Source of the DNA: an uncultured Ellagibacter sp.
GTDB taxonomy: Bacteria; Actinomycetota; Coriobacteriia; Coriobacteriales; Eggerthellaceae
Reading direction: 5' to 3'
DNA length: 64,000 nt
Assembly: GCA_934663775.1 (NCBI GenBank)
Contig: CAKUKU010000003.1
Span: 62,001-126,000, forward strand
The first letter of the stretch is position 1. Every line of letters starts with the position of its first letter. The position numbers and the translations under genes were made by a program. Positions 28,572 to 36,353 of this stretch are shown one piece after another. The notes below the pieces were generated by a model. It worked only from the letters and a program-made list of their open reading frames with translations, made no database searches and was not told the DNA's origin.

Positions 28572-30398
28572 ATGGATTTGCACATAGCGAAGCGCACGGC
28601 GCCTCTGTTGATTATGGATATCATCGCCACGTACGTGGCGTATTGGCTGGCATCGCTTCTGACCAACGTGTACGACGAGGTGTTCACCAGCAACGAGATC
28701 TACTTCATCCTGGGAATCCTCGCTGTGGTGAACATCGTGATCATGGGTGCGTTTCGCCTGTACAACAACTTATGGGAATACGCGAGCGTCGACGAGGCGC
28801 TGCAGATTGTGCTTTCCGTGGTGATATCGACTCTGGTGGGTGCTGTGTTCTTGTGGGTCATCGACGTGAGGCTTCCCATCAGGGTTTTCATTGGCGCAAG
28901 CATCTTGCTCGTGCTCATCATGGGCGGTTACCGTCTTTTGTGGCGTATTAAAAGGCGCAAGAAGCGCGCGTTTTCGGGCGACAACGTCGATCGCCCGCGG
29001 ACGCTTGTTGTCGGCGCGGGGGAGACCGGCTCGCTCACCATCAACCGCATGGCCACGAAGGACCCGAACATGCCGGGTATCCCCATCGTCGCCACCGATG
29101 ACGACCCCGCCAAGCGCGGCATGCGCATTCACGGTGTGAAGGTGGAGGGCTCGACCGAGGACATCGAGAATCTCGTCGACAAGTACGACATCCAGCAGAT
29201 CGTCGTGGCCATCCCGTCCTCGACGCCCGCCGAGCGCAAGCGCATCTACAAGGTATGCACGAAGACGGAATGCACGCTGAAGACGCTGCCGAACATCCGC
29301 GATCTGCGCATCGACGAGCTGGGGGACGTGGCCCTGCGCGACGTCGATGTGACCGACCTTCTCGGGCGCGAGCAGGTGCAGCTCGACATGCGCATCGCGT
29401 ACGCCTACGTCGCGGGCGAGACGGTGCTCGTCACGGGTGGCGGCGGATCGATCGGCAGCGAACTGTGCCGCCAGCTGGCCAAAGTCGCGCCGACGCGCAT
29501 CGTCATCTTCGACATTTGTGAAAACGACGCCTACATGCTTCGCCAGGAGCTTCTGCGCGCCTACGACGACATCGACGTCGACATCGAGGTTGGCAGCATC
29601 TGCAACGAGTTGCGCGTGAACGAGGTGTTCGAGAAATACCATCCGGCCGTGGTGTTCCACGCGGCCGCCCACAAGCACGTGCCCTTGATGGAGACCTGCC
29701 CGCGCGAGGCCATCGAGAACAACGTCTTCGGCACGCTGAACGTCGTGCGCGCGGCGGATGCTTACGGCGTGGAGCACTTCACGTTCATCTCGACTGACAA
29801 GGCTGTGAACCCGACTTCGGTCATGGGCGCCACCAAGCGCATGGGCGAGATGATCATGCAGTACTATGCGCGAACGTCGAAGACCGTGTTCGCGGCGGTG
29901 CGCTTCGGTAATGTGCTCGGCAGCAACGGCAGCGTGATTCCCCTGTTCAAGAAACAGATTGCAGAAGGCGGCCCCGTGACGGTGACGCATCCCGATATCG
30001 AGCGCTTCTTCATGACCATCCCCGAGGCGGTGCAGCTTGTCATCCAGGCGGGCGGCATGGCGAAGGGCGGCGAGATCTTCGTGCTCGACATGGGTGAGCC
30101 GGTGAAGATTGCCGATTTGGCGAAAAACCTCATCCGCCTTTCGGGCGCGCACGTGGGCATCGTCTACACGGGCCTGCGCGACGGCGAGAAGATGTACGAG
30201 GAGCTGTTGATGGACGAGGAGAACACGCTTCCCACGTCCAACCATTCAATCATGATTTCGCAGGGCCAGGAAATCAGCCACGAGCAGGTCGCTCAGAAGC
30301 TCGATGAGCTGCGCGAAGCCATCCGCGACACCGACGAACACGCCATCAAGATTCTCGAAGAGGCCGTGCCGACGTATCGCTTCACGAAGAATCAGTAG
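28572..30398 (+). CDS. CapD/PglF-type nucleotide-sugar 4,6-dehydratase, membrane bound
   Basis: Probably converts UDP-N-acetylglucosamine to the 4-keto-6-deoxy sugar, the first step to amino or deoxy sugars for surface glycans. It has 608 residues from ATG 28572 (TGAGGG upstream; a GTG at 28560 is also in frame). Four membrane helices occupy residues of about 10-125. A first Rossmann fold follows (LVVGAGETGSLT). The catalytic domain has VTGGGGSIGSELCRQL and the substrate region STDKAVNPTSVMGATKRMGE, where this long class has TK in place of the usual YxxxK. HAAAHKHVPLME is the family hallmark. It opens the glycopolymer region and has its own promoter-like TACAAT (28512-28517). Confidence 0.92.
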   Translation: MDLHIAKRTAPLLIMDIIATYVAYWLASLLTNVYDEVFTSNEIYFILGILAVVNIVIMGAFRLYNNLWEYASVDEALQIVLSVVISTLVGAVFLWVIDVRLPIRVFIGASILLVLIMGGYRLLWRIKRRKKRAFSGDNVDRPRTLVVGAGETGSLTINRMATKDPNMPGIPIVATDDDPAKRGMRIHGVKVEGSTEDIENLVDKYDIQQIVVAIPSSTPAERKRIYKVCTKTECTLKTLPNIRDLRIDELGDVALRDVDVTDLLGREQVQLDMRIAYAYVAGETVLVTGGGGSIGSELCRQLAKVAPTRIVIFDICENDAYMLRQELLRAYDDIDVDIEVGSICNELRVNEVFEKYHPAVVFHAAAHKHVPLMETCPREAIENNVFGTLNVVRAADAYGVEHFTFISTDKAVNPTSVMGATKRMGEMIMQYYARTSKTVFAAVRFGNVLGSNGSVIPLFKKQIAEGGPVTVTHPDIERFFMTIPEAVQLVIQAGGMAKGGEIFVLDMGEPVKIADLAKNLIRLSGAHVGIVYTGLRDGEKMYEELLMDEENTLPTSNHSIMISQGQEISHEQVAQKLDELREAIRDTDEHAIKILEEAVPTYRFTKNQ

Positions 30399-30446
30399 GG
30401 GAAAGCACCCGCTACCAGGCAAGGCCGTGCGTGCTTGGCGAATGAG

Positions 30447-30500
30447 AAAGGCCGCCGGGCGATTCTGGGGGAGGCAACCCCCGCTCGCCCGGCGGCCTTT
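30447..30500. terminator. Bidirectional terminator between the dehydratase and a glycosyltransferase
   Basis: Perfect 15-base arms, AAAGGCCGCCGGGCG 30447-30461 and CGCCCGGCGGCCTTT 30486-30500, with a G-rich/C-rich inner loop. It lies between convergent genes. Confidence 0.88.
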
Positions 30501-30532
30501 GCGTTCGTCGCTACTCGCGCGTTGCTCGTGCG

Positions 30533-31648
30533 CTACTCGTGCGCTTCGCGGGCGCGGTGCTTCTTCAGGTAGTTCGTGGTTGCGAAGAACGTGTTCGTGA
30601 CGCCCGTGTTCTTCAAGTTGTATACGCCCTGCCCGAAAAGCCCGCGCAGGTAGGCGAGCTTGTCGATGTGCGGGCATTCCAAGCCGCGGAGGTCGGCGAA
30701 CAGGCGCTTGCAGCCAGGGGAGATTTCGGGGTCGGAAAATACCAGGTCAGCGTTCATGCGCTCGAACATGTGGGTCGCCGCCTCGCGCACGCCCTCGCCG
30801 TCGAGTCCGACGACTTCCAGAATGCCTGAGAGGTACGTGAACCCGCGGCTGTTGTGCGCGCGCAAGATGCTCTCATCGGTCACGCCGAGCTTCTCGAGGA
30901 TGTCCATCATGTCGTTCCAGCGTTCGAGTGGCAGAAGCGTGCTGCGCTTCGCGAACGCCTCGGACTTCTCGGGCGTCTCCTCGCGATAGCAGTAGTACTC
31001 CTTGTCGGTGTAGAGGATGCGGTCGGTCTGGCAGAGCGTCTCGATGAGGAACGGATTGTCCGCCCAGCCGGCGCCGGGAATCTCACGAAAGCGGATACCC
31101 TTGTCAAGCAGGTACTGCTTGCGGTAGATCGCCGACCAGATTGATGGGTGGTGGCACAAAAGGTGCGCCGCGTCCTTGATGGCGAACGGCTGGGCAGGCG
31201 GGTTGATGCGCCCGTGGTAGCTGCAGTTCATCTTGCGCTGCTTGGGCGTGTCGGGCATCCAGATGCGCCAGTAGCCCGACTTCACGATGTCGATCGGCTC
31301 GGGGTACATGCGCGCGAGCGCGAGCATGTCGGAATACATGCCGCTCTCAATCCAGTCGTCGGGTTCGAGGATGGAAATCCACTCGCCGTGCGACTCGTCG
31401 AGTCCGCGGTTGCAAGTGGCGCCGTAGCCTTGGTTCTGCTTGTCAATCACGACGATGCGCTCGTCGCGCGCGGCATGGGCGCGCATGATGTCAAGCGAGT
31501 TGTCGGTTGAGCCGTCGTTTAGGCAGATGATCTCCAGGCTCTTGTAGGTCTGCCCCTCCACGCTGCGAAGCGCCTGGTCGAGGTAGGGTTCTGCGTTGTA
31601 GATGGGGATGATGACGGAAATCAGCGGGTTGAACTGCGAAGATGACAT
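30533..31648 (-). CDS. Family 2 glycosyltransferase
   Basis: A 371-residue inverting glycosyltransferase with a GT-A fold: VSVIIPIYNAEPYLDQALRS, then ICLNDGSTDNSLD and ILEPDDWIESGMY, whose DD provides metal or nucleotide-sugar contacts. I placed the start at ATG 31648, which has AGGAG nearby overlapping the stop of the upstream ATPase gene. The frame extends upstream into that gene. It is last in a three-gene minus-strand unit: permease, ATPase, this enzyme. It therefore probably builds part of the polymer those proteins export. Sugar specificity cannot be read. Confidence 0.9.
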   Translation of the reverse strand: MSSSQFNPLISVIIPIYNAEPYLDQALRSVEGQTYKSLEIICLNDGSTDNSLDIMRAHAARDERIVVIDKQNQGYGATCNRGLDESHGEWISILEPDDWIESGMYSDMLALARMYPEPIDIVKSGYWRIWMPDTPKQRKMNCSYHGRINPPAQPFAIKDAAHLLCHHPSIWSAIYRKQYLLDKGIRFREIPGAGWADNPFLIETLCQTDRILYTDKEYYCYREETPEKSEAFAKRSTLLPLERWNDMMDILEKLGVTDESILRAHNSRGFTYLSGILEVVGLDGEGVREAATHMFERMNADLVFSDPEISPGCKRLFADLRGLECPHIDKLAYLRGLFGQGVYNLKNTGVTNTFFATTNYLKKHRAREAHE

Positions 31649-31655
31649 GATGCTC

Positions 31656-33548
31656 CTATTCGTTTTCCGGCGCGTCCGCAAGCCCTGCGTCCACGAGCGC
31701 CTCCTGCACGGCGCGGCCGAGCATTTCTTTGTCCAGATGCGCGAACTGCGAGGAATCGCCTAGGAAGGTGAGGTGTTTCACGCTGCCGCCCTTCTTCTTG
31801 ATGTAGCTTATGGCGTGCGCGACGCTGTCGAGGTTTTGCGGGTCTTCCAGAAGGAAGGCGGAATCGGTCTTGGCGGCCCAGGCGCCGGCGGCGAACGCGT
31901 CGGCGGGGTTCCACACCGAGCTCACGATGAGGTTGTCGACCGTGAGTCGTGCGCCCTCGACCTGGCCCGAAGTGATAAGGTCGTTGATCTTCTCGTTGGC
32001 GTCATAAGGGTTCTTACCGATGAGGCGCTCGCTTTTCACGCCGCGCTCGGCGCAGACGGCGAGGAAGGTGTCGGGGATGTGCTTGTCGACGCCCAGCACG
32101 AGCAGGTCGGTGAAGTCGCCGCCCTGGATGGACGCGGCTGTGGCGTCATCGATCACGCCGAGCTCGCGGATGTAGAACACGGGGATGCGCTGCTTGAACA
32201 GAAGCGGCGATAAGGTGATCAGATCGCCCAGGCAGTCGTGGTGCGCGATGATGGCGAGTTTGCCCCAGCCGGGCATGCCGTCTTCCTCCGCCGCGCGCTT
32301 GCCGAAGTCGAAGATGAGGCGCGCGAGCTCGACCGACTCGTTGCAATCGATGCGGCAGATCGCGCATCCGTCGCCTGCGGTGTCTTTCGCCTGCTCGGCG
32401 ACTTCGGAAGAGAGCACGTCCTCGCCGCCCAAGACGACGATGCGGCGCGGCGCGAGGCGCGAGATTTCTTGCGCGACCACGTCGGGCAGCGACTCGTTCT
32501 TCGAGAGCAGCACCGGTGCGTCGAGCATGCCGGAGAGCCCCTGCGCGGACATGCACGGCAGGCTGAAGTCGCCCGACGCCAGGATGACGCTGCCACCTGG
32601 TGCGAACTTGCACTTCTCCACAATCTTCACGGCGGTGCCGTAGCGGCTCTCGCCGGCGACGGAGCTCACGAGCCCCTCGGGCACGCGGGTGGGGGAGTTC
32701 AGCATGCTGAACACGGCGGCCTCCGACTCGGCCGATCCTATATGCCCGCCGAGCACGCGGTAGGTGCGGCATACTTCTGCGGCGGTGCCCATCATGCGGG
32801 TGTGGCCCTTCTCAATCCAGATGGCCTTGTTGCACAAACGCTCGATCTGGTCGTTGTTGTGCGACACGATGAGCACGGTGACGTCGTGCTCCTTGATGAG
32901 CTGCGTGATACGGCGCTCGCATTTCTGCTGGAACATGAAGTCTCCGACCGAGAGCACCTCGTCGACGATGAGAATCTCCGGCACGATGACCGTGGCGATG
33001 GCGAACGCGATGCGCGCCACCATGCCCGACGAGTAGTTCTTCATGGGCATGTCGAGGAACTTCTCGACTTCTGCGAATTCCACAATCTCGTCGAAGTGCT
33101 GCTGGATGAACTTCTTCGAGTAGCCGAGAAGCGCGCCGTTCAAAAAGATGTTTTCGCGCGCGGTGAGCTCCATGTCGAAGCCTGCGCCGAGCTCGATCAA
33201 AGGCGCGATGGAGCCGTTGATGGTGCAGGTGCCTTCGGTGGGTTCGAGCACGCCAGCGATGATCTTGAGCATGGTGGACTTGCCCGAGCCGTTCGTGCCC
33301 AAGATTCCGAACACGTCGCCTTTGCGCACGGTGAACGACACGTCGTCGAGCGCGCGGAACTCCTTGAACATAAGCTCGCGCTTCGCAAGCGCGATAGCGT
33401 ATTCCTTCAAGCTGTTGAGCTGCTGAGACGCCATGTTGAAAACCATGGATACGCGGTCCACGTCGACCATGACGGGCCTATCGTCGGCCGATTCCGCAAG
33501 CTCGCGCTCGATGTCGCCGAGCGGGGTGGTGTTGATGTTCTCGGGCAT
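31656..33548 (-). CDS. Polysaccharide/teichoic acid exporter ATPase with three C-terminal CWB2-like domains
   Basis: A 630-residue ATPase of the Wzt/TagH type, which powers export of lipid-linked glycopolymer. ATPase features are Walker A GTNGSGKS (84-91), GAGFDMELTARENIFLNG (TagH/Wzt hallmark), signature YSSGM (172-176) and Walker B ILIVDE (192-197). After residue 290 comes a region that reads as three cell-wall-binding type 2 units: 299-388 (GESRYGTAVKIVEK, then LASGDFSLPCMSAQGLSG, DAPVLLSKNESLP and RRIVVLGG), about 396-495, and about 507-618 (ERLIGKNPYDANEKI, WNPADAFAAGAWAAK). CWB2 is normally extracytoplasmic, and no signal or membrane segment is present here. The position matches the glycan-recognition domain of Wzt. 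Confidence 0.93.
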   Translation of the reverse strand: MPENINTTPLGDIERELAESADDRPVMVDVDRVSMVFNMASQQLNSLKEYAIALAKRELMFKEFRALDDVSFTVRKGDVFGILGTNGSGKSTMLKIIAGVLEPTEGTCTINGSIAPLIELGAGFDMELTARENIFLNGALLGYSKKFIQQHFDEIVEFAEVEKFLDMPMKNYSSGMVARIAFAIATVIVPEILIVDEVLSVGDFMFQQKCERRITQLIKEHDVTVLIVSHNNDQIERLCNKAIWIEKGHTRMMGTAAEVCRTYRVLGGHIGSAESEAAVFSMLNSPTRVPEGLVSSVAGESRYGTAVKIVEKCKFAPGGSVILASGDFSLPCMSAQGLSGMLDAPVLLSKNESLPDVVAQEISRLAPRRIVVLGGEDVLSSEVAEQAKDTAGDGCAICRIDCNESVELARLIFDFGKRAAEEDGMPGWGKLAIIAHHDCLGDLITLSPLLFKQRIPVFYIRELGVIDDATAASIQGGDFTDLLVLGVDKHIPDTFLAVCAERGVKSERLIGKNPYDANEKINDLITSGQVEGARLTVDNLIVSSVWNPADAFAAGAWAAKTDSAFLLEDPQNLDSVAHAISYIKKKGGSVKHLTFLGDSSQFAHLDKEMLGRAVQEALVDAGLADAPENE

Positions 33549-33557
33549 GTCTTCCGC

Positions 33558-34349
33558 CTAAACGTAGAGGATGAACTTCTTCTCGGTCGCCTTGAACACG
33601 GCGAAGCCGATGGCGAAGGTAATCGCGGCCATGCCGAGGCAGATGAGGTTCTCGGTGAGGCCGGGCACCGTGTTGTACATCGCGATGTCGCGGAAATAGC
33701 ACACGTAGTGGTACATCGGGTTGAACGCCTCGGCCGCCTGCATCCAGTCGGGCAGAAGGCCCACTGGGTAGAACAACGGCGTGGCGTAGGTCCATGCGGT
33801 GATGACGACGCCCCACAGGTGGCACACGTCGCGGAAGAACACGGCGAGCGAGGAGAGCAGCATGCCGAGCCCCGCGCAGAAGAGCAGCATGAACACGAGC
33901 AGAATGGGCATCGCGAGCAGGTTCACCGTCGGCGGGATCTGGAAGAAGAGCATGACGATCACGACCGCGATGAGCGAAATCGCAAAGTTCACGAGCGTGA
34001 AGAGCACTTTCTCCAGCGGGAAGATCATCTTTGACACGCGCACCTTCTTGATGAGCGGCGCCGATTCGAGGATGGAACCCATGGCAGACGACGTTGAGTC
34101 GGCCATGAGCGAGAAGAGCACGTTGCCCAGGATGAGGTACATCGGGAAGTTTTGCACGTCGTCGCCGAACTTGAGCACGTTCGTGAACACGGCGGCGAGG
34201 ACGCACATCATGAGCAGGGGGTTTAGGACCGACCACAGGACGCCCAAGACGCTTCGGCGGTACTTGAGCTTGAAGTCCTTCGACACAAGCGAGGTGATGG
34301 TGAACCAGTTTCGCTTGAGCGTGGCCTTAGTGGATGCGGTTTGAGCCAT
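33558..34349 (-). CDS. Polysaccharide/teichoic acid ABC exporter permease (TagG/Wzm type)
   Basis: A 263-residue ABC-2 permease with six predicted membrane segments. It has the family N-terminal part FKLKYRRSVLGVLWSVLNPL and FSLMADSTSSAMGSI. It pairs with the ATPase encoded 9 bases downstream to move a finished glycopolymer across the membrane. I took ATG 34349, preceded by TTGAGGATTCC, rather than an in-frame ATG eight codons upstream that lacks a ribosome site. A promoter-like word lies about 80 bases upstream on the minus strand. Confidence 0.92.
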   Translation of the reverse strand: MAQTASTKATLKRNWFTITSLVSKDFKLKYRRSVLGVLWSVLNPLLMMCVLAAVFTNVLKFGDDVQNFPMYLILGNVLFSLMADSTSSAMGSILESAPLIKKVRVSKMIFPLEKVLFTLVNFAISLIAVVIVMLFFQIPPTVNLLAMPILLVFMLLFCAGLGMLLSSLAVFFRDVCHLWGVVITAWTYATPLFYPVGLLPDWMQAAEAFNPMYHYVCYFRDIAMYNTVPGLTENLICLGMAAITFAIGFAVFKATEKKFILYV

Positions 34350-34429
34350 GGAATCCTCAACGGTCGGGTGCATTGCGCGCGCCTGGGGGCCGAGCTTTCA
34401 GGGCCCGGCGTCGTGGCGCAACTCATCAT

Positions 34430-34440
34430 TTTATAGCGCT
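34430..34440 (-). promoter_or_regulatory. Promoter-like word (AGCGCTATAAA) for the exporter operon
   Basis: On the minus strand TATAAA (34430-34435) is preceded by GCGC. Fits the recurrent CGCTAYAMT word, with no -35 box. It would drive the permease-ATPase-glycosyltransferase unit. Confidence 0.45.
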
Positions 34441-34569
34441 TTGCGCAGGGCGCCTTGCATGAGCATGAAAAGCCCAGATTAGCCGCGCGAACGGTCGGGT
34501 GTGGACCGGATGGCGCGCCCGCGTTGTGCCGATGGCGTGTGAGATTCGTGTGCGGCGGGTTCGCTCGCG

Positions 34570-34575
34570 TATACT
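34570..34575 (+). promoter_or_regulatory. -10 box (CGTATACT) upstream of the GH25 lysozyme gene
   Basis: TATACT 34570-34575 preceded by CGCG, without a recognisable -35 box. It lies 59 bases upstream of the ATG. Confidence 0.4.
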
Positions 34576-34634
34576 CAAGGGGCAGGACGGCTTGCCGGCC
34601 GCCCGACGACACGCACAAGAATCGGAGTTCAAAC

Positions 34635-36164
34635 ATGGCAGACTTGTGGCATCGAATGGACGCGCTGCGCGCCCCTCGCGCGTTTTCCCTTGCGGCTTTA
34701 GCGGTGGCGGCGATTTGCACGCTATGTCTTATTTCGCCTGTTCAGGCGCTTGCTGGTGAAAGTTCCCAGGTGGGTGAGGGCGCCCAGGTGGACGGTGTCG
34801 ACAGCTGGCGTTTCTCGGGCGCGCAGCTTTTACGCGCGCCTGCTACCGACGGCGTTTCGCTTCTTTCAAGTGCCGACTACGTGGAGTTCGACACGCAGCT
34901 CACCTTCAACGGGTACGTCACGGTGAATCGCCAGACGGGGTCGCAGCGGCTTGTCCCCGGCGCCATCGCAAAGGGCGTCGACGTGAGCGAGTGGAATCGC
35001 GCAATCGACTGGGATGCTGTGAAGAACGACGGTGTGAAGTTCGCGATCATCCGCGTGGGTTACGGCAACGATTATTCCGACCAGGACGACAAGTATTGGG
35101 AGCGCAACGTCTCCGAATGCGAGCGCTTGGGTATTCCCTACGGCGTGTACATCTATTCCTACGCCAAGGACGTTGACATGGCGAAAAGCGAGGCTGATCA
35201 TGTGCTTCGCCTGATCGACGGGCACGATCTGGCGTACCCCGTGTACTTCGACATGGAGGCGGGAAGCCAGCTTGATGCGACGGGCGGCGACCCCGCAGAG
35301 CTTGCGAAGCTCGCGAGCGCGTTTTGCGACAAGATCGAGGCGGCGGGTTATGCGGCGGGCGTCTACGCGAACAAGTTTTGGTTCGACAACTACCTGACCG
35401 ATTCCGCCTTCGGCCAGTGGGATCATTGGGTCGCCGAGTATGGCACCTCGCAGTGCCACTATGAGGGCGATTACAGCATGTGGCAGCTTTCGAGCGGCGG
35501 GCGCGTGGCCGGCATCAACTATCCCGAAGACGACGAGGGCGGGCGCGTCGACGTGAACCTGATGTATCGCACGAGCTATCCCGACGACGTGAGCGCGGAC
35601 GAGTGGTATGTGGAAAGCGGCGCCTTCGACTACGTGACCATCCGCGACTATATGGGCACCTATTCGGGCACGAATTCTTTCGGTCCCTACGATTCTCTCG
35701 AGCGCGGCATGGTGGCGACTATTCTCTGGCGCATGGCGGGTTGCCCGTGGTCTGGCGAGTCGTACCCGTTCGAGGACGTGGGCGACCCGGACGCGTACTT
35801 CTACGACGCGGTGTGCTGGGCGAAGGAGTGCGGCATCATCAGCGGGTACCGCAATGCCGACGGCACGTACACGAATTTCGGTCCGCACGACAACGTCACG
35901 CGTGAGCAGCTGGCGTGCATGTTCGCGCGCTACGCAAACATAAACGACGGGCTCGACACGTCGAGCGACTGCTCCGCGATGAACGAGAAGACGGGCGCCG
36001 ATGCGGTGAGCGACTACGCCCGCGAATCCATGGGCTGGGCCGTAGACACGGGGCTCATCGAAGGCGTGAACGGCAACGAGCTGCGCCCGCAGGATAACGC
36101 CTGGCGCGCATCGATGGCGCAACTCGTGCGCACGTATTCGCGCATCTATCTCGACTCGCTGTAA
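34635..36164 (+). CDS. Exported GH25 lysozyme with C-terminal SLH repeats
   Basis: A muramidase that cleaves the MurNAc-GlcNAc bond of peptidoglycan, fixed to the wall by SLH repeats. It has 509 residues from ATG 34635 (GGAG upstream). The signal peptide is at about residues 14-40. The GH25 domain spans about residues 110-310, with GVDVSEWN (D116), FAIIRVGYGNDYS, and the catalytic YFDMEAG (D206, E208). Later comes YSMWQLSSGG. The C-terminal 180 residues hold three SLH-like units (SFGPYDSLERGMVATILWRM, NFGPHDNVTREQLACMFARY and a final one with ELRPQDNAWRASMAQLV). It is transcribed away from the exporter genes. Wall remodelling or self-lysin activity is expected. Confidence 0.93.
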   Translation: MADLWHRMDALRAPRAFSLAALAVAAICTLCLISPVQALAGESSQVGEGAQVDGVDSWRFSGAQLLRAPATDGVSLLSSADYVEFDTQLTFNGYVTVNRQTGSQRLVPGAIAKGVDVSEWNRAIDWDAVKNDGVKFAIIRVGYGNDYSDQDDKYWERNVSECERLGIPYGVYIYSYAKDVDMAKSEADHVLRLIDGHDLAYPVYFDMEAGSQLDATGGDPAELAKLASAFCDKIEAAGYAAGVYANKFWFDNYLTDSAFGQWDHWVAEYGTSQCHYEGDYSMWQLSSGGRVAGINYPEDDEGGRVDVNLMYRTSYPDDVSADEWYVESGAFDYVTIRDYMGTYSGTNSFGPYDSLERGMVATILWRMAGCPWSGESYPFEDVGDPDAYFYDAVCWAKECGIISGYRNADGTYTNFGPHDNVTREQLACMFARYANINDGLDTSSDCSAMNEKTGADAVSDYARESMGWAVDTGLIEGVNGNELRPQDNAWRASMAQLVRTYSRIYLDSL

Positions 36165-36282
36165 TCTCCTCGACAGAGCGCCTGCCGGGCTCCTCGACTT
36201 GCGAGCGCGTCGGGAAACGTGCGGGATCGGGCTTTAGGCGATTCGGCGTCAACCCAAGGTGCGCGATGTCCTCGCGCACTGT

Positions 36283-36294
36283 TTTCGCTACACT
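36283..36294 (+). promoter_or_regulatory. Promoter-like word (TTTCGCTACACT)
   Basis: TACACT 36289-36294 preceded by TTTTCGC. It lies 59 bases before the ATG at 36354 and matches the recurrent CGCTAYAMT word. Confidence 0.5.
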
Positions 36295-36353
36295 GTTCAT
36301 GCATGAGAAGGCGCTGCGCGATGTGGCGCCTTTCGCGAAGAAAGGTGCGTGGT

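Noticed and set aside
32238..34034. A 598-codon plus-strand open frame opposite the exporter ATPase and permease
   Set aside because: Shadow of two well-supported genes; extreme His and Asp/Glu/Arg content.
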